From an uncultured Bacilli bacterium (GTDB lineage: Bacteria > Bacillota_I > Bacilli_A > RF39 > UBA660), in NCBI GenBank assembly GCA_947593275.1, contig CANQDN010000060.1, positions 1-8,036 on the forward strand: 8,036 bases of DNA, given 5' to 3'. The notes under the pieces are model-generated. The model ran no database searches and was not told the DNA's origin. It saw nothing but the letters and a program-made list of their open reading frames with translations. Below, one piece after another: positions 1 through 6,240 of this stretch. Each line of letters begins with the position of its first letter. The first letter of the stretch is position 1. Both the position numbers and the translations under genes were made by a program.

Positions 1-71
1 CCCAATGTAGGACTCGAACCTACGACCTAACGGTTAACAGCCGTGCGCTCTACCGACTGAGCTAATTGGGC
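1..71 (-). tRNA. tRNA-Asn (anticodon GUU), 3' end cut by the window edge
   Basis: Read on the minus strand, this folds as a full cloverleaf. The acceptor strand is GCCCAAT (71-65) against ATTGGG (6-1). The D stem is GCTC/GAGC, with loop AGTCGGTA. The anticodon arm has loop CTGTTAA (40-34) with anticodon GTT at 38-36. The variable loop is AGGTC, and the T arm is GTAGG-TTCGAGT-CCTAC. The GUU anticodon decodes asparagine AAC and AAU codons. The partner of G1, the discriminator base and any encoded CCA lie beyond the left edge, so the gene is complete except for its last bases. The outermost anticodon-stem pair is a C-U mismatch (27-43), with the other four pairs intact. Whether it belongs to a tRNA cluster cannot be seen. 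Confidence 0.96.
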
Positions 72-82
72 ATTGCTACTAA

Positions 83-111
83 ATTATATTAAATATTATG
101 TTTAATGTCAA
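83..111 (-). promoter_or_regulatory. Consensus sigma-70/SigA promoter of the tRNA-Asn gene
   Basis: On the minus strand there is a perfect -35 TTGACA (111-106), a 17-nt spacer (105-89) and a perfect -10 TATAAT (88-83). Transcription should start near position 76, only about five bases before the tRNA 5' end at 71. This is the strength and spacing expected for a stable-RNA promoter, and it is the only 12/12 match seen in the window. Confidence 0.9.
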
Positions 112-154
112 TATTTTTATGCAAAAAACTTTAAATTTAATATTGGTAATAATT

Positions 155-163
155 TGTTATAAT
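155..163 (+). promoter_or_regulatory. Candidate addB promoter P1, extended -10 (TGTTATAAT)
   Basis: A perfect -10 TATAAT (158-163) is preceded by TGn (155-157), making an extended -10. The hexamers 16-18 nt upstream match TTGACA poorly, which extended -10 promoters tolerate. A start near 170 would leave a leader of roughly 49 nt before addB. The call rests on motif match alone; in DNA this AT-rich, TATAAT-like strings occur by chance. Confidence 0.55.
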
Positions 164-169
164 TAAAAA

Positions 170-198
170 TAGAAATGTAAGCTTTTATATGTTAAAAT
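170..198 (+). promoter_or_regulatory. Candidate second addB promoter P2, extended -10 (TGTTAAAAT)
   Basis: A -35-like TAGAAA (170-175, 4/6) and a 17-nt spacer lead to TGTTAAAAT (190-198), whose -10 part TAAAAT matches 5/6. A start near 205 would coincide with the AGGAAGG ribosome binding site, giving a very short leader. The arrangement resembles the stretch before lemA. It is an alternative or addition to P1 and remains tentative. Confidence 0.3.
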
Positions 199-204
199 AT
201 TTAT

Positions 205-211
205 AGGAAGG
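205..211 (+). promoter_or_regulatory. Ribosome binding site of addB
   Basis: AGGAAGG lies seven bases before the ATG at 219. It fixes the start of addB, and no better upstream start is in frame near it. Confidence 0.8.
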
Positions 212-218
212 TTTTTTT

Positions 219-2531
219 ATGGAAAATATAATTGTAATAACTAATGAAAGTAATAAGAAATATATATTAAGAGAACTCTCTCAAAATAAATTATTATATA
301 ATATTAAGTTTTATACATTTTTGGATTTAAAAAAGAAATTGTTTTTTGATTATGATAATAAGACAATAGAGTATATAATGAATAAATTTTCTGTACCTTT
401 TGATATAGCGCAGGAATATTTAGACAATATGTATTTTTTAAAAGATTTAGAGGATGATAAAGTAAGATTTTTAATTAGTTTAAAAGAGGAATTAGAGGGA
501 AGTAATTTATTAATTAAAAGTACTAATTTTAAAGAGTATCTTAAAAATAAAAGAATAGTTGTTTATGGTTATGAGTCTTTTACTAAAGAAGAGAAGCTTA
601 TTTTAGAAGAAATGGGAGAAAAATGGGAAGAGGTAAATCCTTTAAAGGAAATCTATACTCCTCAGGTTTATGAAGCTAAAAATAAAGAACAAGAGTTAGA
701 GTTTGTTTTAAATAGAATTAGTGCTTTAATATATGATAAAGTAGATATTAAAAGAATTAAGATTATTATAAATGATGAAGATAGAAATGATATTAAAAGA
801 TATTTTGATTTGTATTCTATTCCTTTAAATATAGAAAGTAAAAGTTCTTATTATAGTACGATGGTTGCACAAGAATTTTTAAGAAATTATGAGATAAAAA
901 GTATTGAAGAGAATATTTTAGACTTAATGGAGAAATATAGTGATTTAAATGATTTAATTACAATTATTAATAAATCAGTTTTAGTGGAAGAAAAGAGTTT
1001 AAAAAAAGAGTTTATAATTAATGATTTAAAAAAGGCTAAAATAAAAGAAGATCTTTATGATGAAGCAGTAACTGTTGGAAGTATTACAGATGTTTTTAGG
1101 GATACTGATTATGTGTTTTTATTGGGTTTTAATTTGAATTATTATCCTAAAGTGAGAAAAGATGAAGAATTTTTAAGTGATAAAGTAAAGGATCAGTTGG
1201 GATTAGATACAAGTGATGATAAAAATAAGAAGATAAAAAAAGAAATTATAACACGATTAAAGAAAATAAAGAATTTAGTTATTACTTATAAATTACAAGG
1301 GAATAATATGGTTTATTATCCATCATTATTGATTGAAGAGATGGGTTTAAAAGTAGAGGAATGCTTAGTTGATGAGCATATTTCTTATTCAAAAATTAAT
1401 AGTGCTCTTAAGTATGCTCAATCATTAGATTTACTTTATAAATATAATTCCATAAGTCCTAATTTAAGTTTATATAGTCATAATATGGATATTAAATATC
1501 GGGAGTATAATAACGAATTTAAGGGGATAGATAATATTTTATTTAGAGAGGCTTTAAAGCATGAACTTACTTTAGCTTATACAAGTATGGAAATGTATAA
1601 TGAATGTGCCTTTAAATATTATTTAAGTAAAATTATGAAAATTGATATTTATGAAGAAAATTTTAAAGCTATAATGGGAACAATCGTGCATCATATATTA
1701 GAACTGGCTTTAAAAAGAGATATTAATATACCTATAGAAATTATGAATTTTGTTAAAGAAAAAGAGTATCAATTGGGGGTAAGAGAGTATTTTTATTTAG
1801 AAAAGTTAGGAGAAGAATTAGAGAAAGTAGTAGAAGTTTTAAAAGAACAGGCTAGACATTCTAAGTTAAGTAAGTATTTATTTGAAGAAGAATTATATGT
1901 TTATTTAGATCAAGAGGATTTTAAAGTAACATTTGAGGGTTTAATTGATAAAGTAATGTATCAAGATTGGAATGGAAAAGAAGTTTTAGCGGTCGTTGAT
2001 TATAAGACGGGTTTAAAGAAGGTTAGTTTAGATAATTTAGAATATGGACTGGATTTGCAGCTTCCTCTTTATTTATATTTATTAAAAAAGAGTGAGAGAT
2101 TTAAAGATGCTTTAATTGGAGGATTTTATATTCAAAAAGTGTTAAGTAATGTGCCTACAATAATGGATAAATCAAGGGAAGAGAAGATGCAACTTCAAGG
2201 GTATTCAAATAGTGATCCTAAAATATTAGAAATGCTTGATCAAGAGTATATGGATGGGAAGATTATTAAAGATTTAAAGTTTAAGAATGATGGGACTATG
2301 AGTAAGAAAGCTAAAGTATTATCGAATGGGGAAATGGAAGATTTAGCTAATCTTATGGAAGAAAAAATAATCAAATGTGTTAAAAGTATTTTAAAGGGAT
2401 ATTTTAAAATTAATCCTAAAGTTATAAAGGGAGTAAATAATGCTTGTTTATACTGTAAGTTTAAAGATATATGCTTTAAAGAACCTAAAGATGAAGTAAT
2501 ATTAGGAGGTGAAGAAAATGAAAGCAACTAA
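219..2531 (+). CDS. addB: AddB/RexB-type subunit of the AddAB helicase-nuclease (compact, no Walker A)
   Basis: This 770-residue protein is the likely second subunit of cytoplasmic AddAB, which resects double-strand breaks for RecA-dependent repair. The N-terminal two thirds look like a degenerate UvrD-type helicase scaffold (for example VGSITDVFRDTDYVFLLGFN near 286-305). No GxxGxGKT Walker A is present at the N terminus, which reads MENIIVITNESNKKY. The C-terminal third is a PD-(D/E)XK nuclease: GTIVHH (487-492), D577, D594-Y-K596, and QLPLY (614-618). Four cysteines (C463, then C743, C746 and C752 as CX2CX5C) match the spacing of the known AddB 4Fe-4S clamp. It is much shorter than Bacillus subtilis AddB (about 1,166 residues). 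Streptococcal RexB also lacks a canonical Walker A, so RexB is an equally good name. The gene overlaps addA by 14 nt, which supports the pairing. Nuclease and subunit identity are secure; the scaffold role is inferred. Confidence 0.9.
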   Translation: MENIIVITNESNKKYILRELSQNKLLYNIKFYTFLDLKKKLFFDYDNKTIEYIMNKFSVPFDIAQEYLDNMYFLKDLEDDKVRFLISLKEELEGSNLLIKSTNFKEYLKNKRIVVYGYESFTKEEKLILEEMGEKWEEVNPLKEIYTPQVYEAKNKEQELEFVLNRISALIYDKVDIKRIKIIINDEDRNDIKRYFDLYSIPLNIESKSSYYSTMVAQEFLRNYEIKSIEENILDLMEKYSDLNDLITIINKSVLVEEKSLKKEFIINDLKKAKIKEDLYDEAVTVGSITDVFRDTDYVFLLGFNLNYYPKVRKDEEFLSDKVKDQLGLDTSDDKNKKIKKEIITRLKKIKNLVITYKLQGNNMVYYPSLLIEEMGLKVEECLVDEHISYSKINSALKYAQSLDLLYKYNSISPNLSLYSHNMDIKYREYNNEFKGIDNILFREALKHELTLAYTSMEMYNECAFKYYLSKIMKIDIYEENFKAIMGTIVHHILELALKRDINIPIEIMNFVKEKEYQLGVREYFYLEKLGEELEKVVEVLKEQARHSKLSKYLFEEELYVYLDQEDFKVTFEGLIDKVMYQDWNGKEVLAVVDYKTGLKKVSLDNLEYGLDLQLPLYLYLLKKSERFKDALIGGFYIQKVLSNVPTIMDKSREEKMQLQGYSNSDPKILEMLDQEYMDGKIIKDLKFKNDGTMSKKAKVLSNGEMEDLANLMEEKIIKCVKSILKGYFKINPKVIKGVNNACLYCKFKDICFKEPKDEVILGGEENESN
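2504..2510 (+). promoter_or_regulatory. Ribosome binding site of addA, inside the addB coding end
   Basis: AGGAGGT sits seven bases before ATG 2518. It decides the start: an in-frame GTG at 2509 overlaps this site and could not use it. Because it lies inside addB, ribosomes finishing addB can reinitiate on addA. Confidence 0.85.
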
Positions 2532-5500
2532 AGAACAACAACTAGCAATAGATAGGGAAGGCTCTAATATTATTGTTTCAGCAGGGGCTGGTTCAGGGAA
2601 AACAGCGGTTTTATCCGAAAGAGTGTTAAGAAAAGTTAAAGAAAATGTAGATATAAGAAAATTATTGGTTTTAACTTTTACTAATGAAGCAGCAGGAGAA
2701 ATGAAGAATCGGATTAGAGAAAAGATAAAGGAAGCACAGATTAAAGAACAATTAGAATATGTAGATACAGCGTATATTACAACTTTTGATGCTTATGCTT
2801 TAAGTATAGTAAAAAAATATCATTATTTACTTAATATAACTAAAAATATATCGATAGTTGATTCGTCAATTATTAATCTAGAAAAAGAAAGAATTTTGGA
2901 AAATATCTTTTTAAGTCTTTATGAAGCTAAAGATAAAGATTTTCAGAAGTTAGTTGGAGATTTTACTAATAGAAGTGATGATATTATTAAAGAGGGTATT
3001 TTAAATATTAAAGCTAGTTTAGATCTTAGATATGATAGTAAAGAATATTTAGATACATATATAGATAAGTATTATAGTGAAGAGAATATAGATAATTTAT
3101 TTAAGGAATATTATTTATATTTAAAGAATAAAACTCTTTTAATTGAAGATATTTTAGCGGTTTTAACAGATATGTTAGATTCTAAATTATATGAAAAAGT
3201 ATATAATGTTTATAGTAAGTTAACTAATATTAAATGTTATAATGATTTATATAAAGTTAAAGATTTGGGTAAAGTTCAGTTTCGGAATATTCCTGAAGAA
3301 GCAATAGAAATTAAAGATAATCTGAAGGATTTAGCTAGTGAAATAATGAATTTATCAAAGTATAGTGAAGATGAATTTAAAGAACAGTTAAAAAGTACAC
3401 TTCCTTATGTAAGAATAATAATTAAAATAATAAATAGATTAGATGAAGAAATATTAGAATATAAAAATAGACGAGGGGTTTATGAGTTTTTAGATATTGC
3501 CAAAATGGCTATAAAAGTAGTTAAAGAGAATGAAAATATTCGATGGGAGTTAAAGAATAATTATAATGAAATATTAATAGATGAATATCAAGATACTAAT
3601 GATTTACAGGAAATATTTATTTCTTTAATAGAGAATAATAATGTTTATATGGTGGGAGATATAAAGCAGTCTATATATCGATTTAGGAATGCGAATCCGG
3701 GTATTTTTAAGAAGAAATATGAAGATTATACTAAGAATAATGGAGGTATAAAAATTGATTTAATTAAGAATTTTAGATCAAGAAAAGAAGTACTTAATAA
3801 TATTAATGAAATATTTAGTTTTCTTATTTCAAGGGATATGGGGGGAGTTAATTATAATGAGGGACATTATATGGTTTATGGTAATCAGGGTTATGAGTTA
3901 AAAAGTGATTATCAAGAAGATTATAATATGGATATATTAACATATGATGTTTTAGATAAAAAGTTTAAGAATAGTGAGATAGAAGCTTTTATTATTGCAA
4001 AGGATATTAAAAAGAAGATTGCAAATAATTATCAAATACTTGATATGAATAATAAAAAGTATCGGAAAGCTTTATATAGTGATTTTTGTATTATATTAGA
4101 TAGAGGAAGTGATATGCCTCTTTATAAGAAGATATTTCAATATTTAAATATACCAATGGATGTTTTTAAAGATAGTAATCTTACGGTTTCCAATGATATA
4201 TTAATAATTAAGAATATTATTAGTTTAATAATTCTTATTAATAAAAAAGAGAGTAGTACAGATTTTGCTTATTATTTTATTAGTATTGCTCGGAGTTTTT
4301 TAAGTGATTTAACTGATGAAGAGATATTTAAAATAAAGAATACTAATAGTTATTATAATATAGAGATATATCAAAAGTGTTTAAAATTAGCGTTTCAAAT
4401 GGAATATAAAACCCCTAAGACTTTATTAGAAGAAATAATAAAAGAGTTTAATTTTTATGAGAATTTAATTAAAGTGGGGAATATAGATGATAGTATAACT
4501 CGGATTAATTATCTTTTGGATTTAGCTTTTAATGCGGAAGAATTAGGGTTTACTATTGAAGAATTTAGAGATTATTTAGAAGAAATGATTAAGAATGCTC
4601 AGGAAATAAGATATAAAGAAAATAAGGAAAGTCTTAACTGTGTAAAGATAATGAATATTCATAAGTCTAAAGGATTACAGTTTCCAGTGTGTTATTATGC
4701 GGGATTGACTAAAGATTTTAATTTAAAAGATTTGCAGACAAGATTTATGTTTGATAAAAAATATGGGATTTTAACACCTTTTTATGATGAGGGAATAGGA
4801 ACGCTTTTTGTAAAAGAATTAATTAAAAATAATTATTTGAAAGAAGAAATAGCGGAGAAAATACGGTTATTTTATGTTGCTTTAACTAGAGCGGAAGAAA
4901 AGATTATAATGGTGGCGCCTTCTTTTAAAAAGACGGGAAAACTTAAGAATCCTATTGATATTAATATGGGTTTAAAATTTAAATCTTTTTATGATTTTTT
5001 GGAAGCGATGAGTCTTAATTTAAGTAAATATATAAGACTTGTAGATTTAAAGAAGATTAATTTAACTAAAGATTATGAGTTTGTAAAGAAGAATAGTTGG
5101 GATGTTAAGAGTACTAATGAATTAATGGAATTTAGAGATATTAAGTTAGATAGTAAGTTAATTAAAAACAGAAGAGCTTCTAAAACTATTAAGAATATAA
5201 TAACTAAAAAAGAGGCTTTAACTTTAGAATATGGAACTAAGATGCATGAAATGTTAGAAATGACTGATTTTAAGAATTTAGAAATTAGAAATAAATGGGT
5301 GGATAATTTAAGAGATACTTTTGATTTTAAGAATGCTTTAATATATCAAGAGTTAGAATTTATGTATGAATTAGATGATGTAGAGTATCATGGAATAATT
5401 GATTTAATGCTCGAGTATCCTTTAGAGATTAAAATAATTGATTATAAATTAAAGAATATTCAGGATGAAGAGTATCAAAAGCAATTGGAGGTTTATTATA

Positions 5501-5610
5501 ATTATATTAAAAGTATTAGTTCTAAAGAAGTTAATTTATATTTGTATTCAATTATAGATAATAAAATAAAGAAATTAGAACCCAAGAATAAAGTTAAGAT
5601 TACATCTTGA
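2518..5610 (+). CDS. addA: AddA, ATP-dependent helicase/nuclease subunit of AddAB
   Basis: This 1,030-residue SF1A (UvrD-like) helicase with a C-terminal nuclease is the motor of AddAB; it unwinds broken ends and cuts one strand. All helicase motifs are visible: Q motif TKEQQLAI (4-11), Walker A AGAGSGKT (22-29), motif Ia LTFTNEAAGEM, motif II LIDEYQD (353-359), motif III VGDIKQSIYRFR (379-390), motif IV NFRSR (418-422), motif V NIHKSKGLQFP (713-723) and motif VI FYVALTRAEE (785-794). The PD-(D/E)XK nuclease has GTKMH (906-910), D962, D975-Y-K977 and Q989. It is about 200 residues shorter than B. subtilis AddA (1,232), yet no motif is lost. The start is ATG 2518, set by AGGAGGT; the upstream GTG at 2509 would add three residues. 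The start overlaps the end of addB, so coupled translation is likely. The gene ends with TGA. Assignment is confident. Confidence 0.96.
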   Translation: MKATKEQQLAIDREGSNIIVSAGAGSGKTAVLSERVLRKVKENVDIRKLLVLTFTNEAAGEMKNRIREKIKEAQIKEQLEYVDTAYITTFDAYALSIVKKYHYLLNITKNISIVDSSIINLEKERILENIFLSLYEAKDKDFQKLVGDFTNRSDDIIKEGILNIKASLDLRYDSKEYLDTYIDKYYSEENIDNLFKEYYLYLKNKTLLIEDILAVLTDMLDSKLYEKVYNVYSKLTNIKCYNDLYKVKDLGKVQFRNIPEEAIEIKDNLKDLASEIMNLSKYSEDEFKEQLKSTLPYVRIIIKIINRLDEEILEYKNRRGVYEFLDIAKMAIKVVKENENIRWELKNNYNEILIDEYQDTNDLQEIFISLIENNNVYMVGDIKQSIYRFRNANPGIFKKKYEDYTKNNGGIKIDLIKNFRSRKEVLNNINEIFSFLISRDMGGVNYNEGHYMVYGNQGYELKSDYQEDYNMDILTYDVLDKKFKNSEIEAFIIAKDIKKKIANNYQILDMNNKKYRKALYSDFCIILDRGSDMPLYKKIFQYLNIPMDVFKDSNLTVSNDILIIKNIISLIILINKKESSTDFAYYFISIARSFLSDLTDEEIFKIKNTNSYYNIEIYQKCLKLAFQMEYKTPKTLLEEIIKEFNFYENLIKVGNIDDSITRINYLLDLAFNAEELGFTIEEFRDYLEEMIKNAQEIRYKENKESLNCVKIMNIHKSKGLQFPVCYYAGLTKDFNLKDLQTRFMFDKKYGILTPFYDEGIGTLFVKELIKNNYLKEEIAEKIRLFYVALTRAEEKIIMVAPSFKKTGKLKNPIDINMGLKFKSFYDFLEAMSLNLSKYIRLVDLKKINLTKDYEFVKKNSWDVKSTNELMEFRDIKLDSKLIKNRRASKTIKNIITKKEALTLEYGTKMHEMLEMTDFKNLEIRNKWVDNLRDTFDFKNALIYQELEFMYELDDVEYHGIIDLMLEYPLEIKIIDYKLKNIQDEEYQKQLEVYYNYIKSISSKEVNLYLYSIIDNKIKKLEPKNKVKITS

Positions 5611-5635
5611 GTTAAAATTAAGTTTATGTTAATAT
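5607..5635 (+). promoter_or_regulatory. Possible lemA promoter (TTGAGT, 17 nt, extended -10 TGTTAATAT)
   Basis: TTGAGT (5607-5612, 4/6) and a 17-nt spacer lead to TAATAT (5630-5635, 4/6), preceded by TGT. The start would fall near 5642, just before the AGGAGG site. No terminator hairpin is visible between addA and lemA, so lemA may instead, or also, be read from the addBA transcript. Confidence 0.3.
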
Positions 5636-5643
5636 ATATTTAT

Positions 5644-5649
5644 AGGAGG
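5644..5649 (+). promoter_or_regulatory. Ribosome binding site of lemA
   Basis: A perfect AGGAGG lies seven bases before ATG 5657. It fixes the lemA start. Confidence 0.85.
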
Positions 5650-5656
5650 ATTAATT

Positions 5657-6205
5657 ATGTGGTGGATTATAATTTTAGTTGTAATTGTTGTTTTAGTTTT
5701 ATGGATTATTGCTACTTATAATAGTTTAGTATCTCTTAGAAATAGAGTTAGAGATTCTTGGAGTCAAATAGATGTTCAATTAAAAAGAAGATTTGATTTA
5801 ATTCCTAATTTAGTTGAGACTGTTAAGGGTTATACTAAACATGAAAGTGAAACATTAGAAAATGTAGTAAAGGCTCGGAATACTTATTTGAGTGCAAATA
5901 CTCCAGAAGAGCAAATGAAGGCGGATGGAGAGCTTACTAAAGCTGTAAGTAAGTTATTTGCTTTATCAGAAAGTTATCCAGATTTAAAGGCTAATACGAA
6001 CTTTTTAGAGTTACAAAGTGAGTTAAATGAGACTGAAAATAAAATAGCAATGTCAAGACAATTTTATAATGATATTGTAATGCAGTATAATAATAAAGTG
6101 GAAATGGTTCCATCTAATATTGTAGCGAGTATTTTTAAGTTTACGAAAGAGACTTATTTTGAAGCAAATGATGCGGAAAGAGAAAATGTTAAAGTTAAAT
6201 TTTAG
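5657..6205 (+). CDS. lemA: LemA family membrane protein
   Basis: This 182-residue protein has the standard LemA length and layout. An N-terminal hydrophobic segment (about 2-19) serves as signal anchor, followed by a soluble helical domain. Family signatures are plain: DSWSQIDVQLKRRFDLIPNL (33-52), VKGYTKHE, ARNTYL, and near the C terminus RQFYNDIVMQYN (134-145) followed by VPSNIVASIFKF. LemA proteins are predicted to sit in the membrane with a short outward N terminus and a helical bundle inside. Their biochemical role is not settled; the name comes from a Listeria antigen. The gene lies 46 nt after addA and 35 nt before a DUF2207 gene, and lemA-DUF2207 pairing is recurrent in bacteria, so the two products may act together at the envelope (inference). 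It ends in TAG, which also forms the base of a terminator hairpin. Confidence 0.95.
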   Translation: MWWIIILVVIVVLVLWIIATYNSLVSLRNRVRDSWSQIDVQLKRRFDLIPNLVETVKGYTKHESETLENVVKARNTYLSANTPEEQMKADGELTKAVSKLFALSESYPDLKANTNFLELQSELNETENKIAMSRQFYNDIVMQYNNKVEMVPSNIVASIFKFTKETYFEANDAERENVKVKF

Positions 6206-6228
6206 GACTTAGAAATAAGTCTTTTTTT
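6204..6228 (+). terminator. Intrinsic terminator between lemA and the DUF2207 gene
   Basis: GACTTA (6206-6211) pairs perfectly with TAAGTC (6216-6221) around a GAAA tetraloop of the stable GNRA type. A G-T wobble and an A-T pair can extend the stem to eight base pairs using bases of the lemA stop codon, and seven T follow (6222-6228). The stem has only two G-C pairs, so termination may be partial. That would let some transcripts continue into the DUF2207 gene, which starts twelve bases later. Confidence 0.75.
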
Positions 6229-6229
6229 A

Positions 6230-6235
6230 AAGGAG
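6230..6235 (+). promoter_or_regulatory. Ribosome binding site of the DUF2207 gene
   Basis: AAGGAG follows the terminator T-run almost directly and is five bases before ATG 6241. It confirms that start. Confidence 0.8.
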
Positions 6236-6240
6236 ATATA

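Noticed and set aside
2240..2527. A 95-codon open frame on the minus strand inside addB
   Set aside because: It lies wholly antisense to a well-supported conserved gene and has no convincing ribosome binding site or recognisable family; it is a shadow frame.
6187..6195. TGTTAAAGT near the end of lemA as a promoter for the DUF2207 gene
   Set aside because: The -10 is a weak match, no -35 is visible at proper spacing, and transcripts from it would still run into the terminator at 6204-6228.
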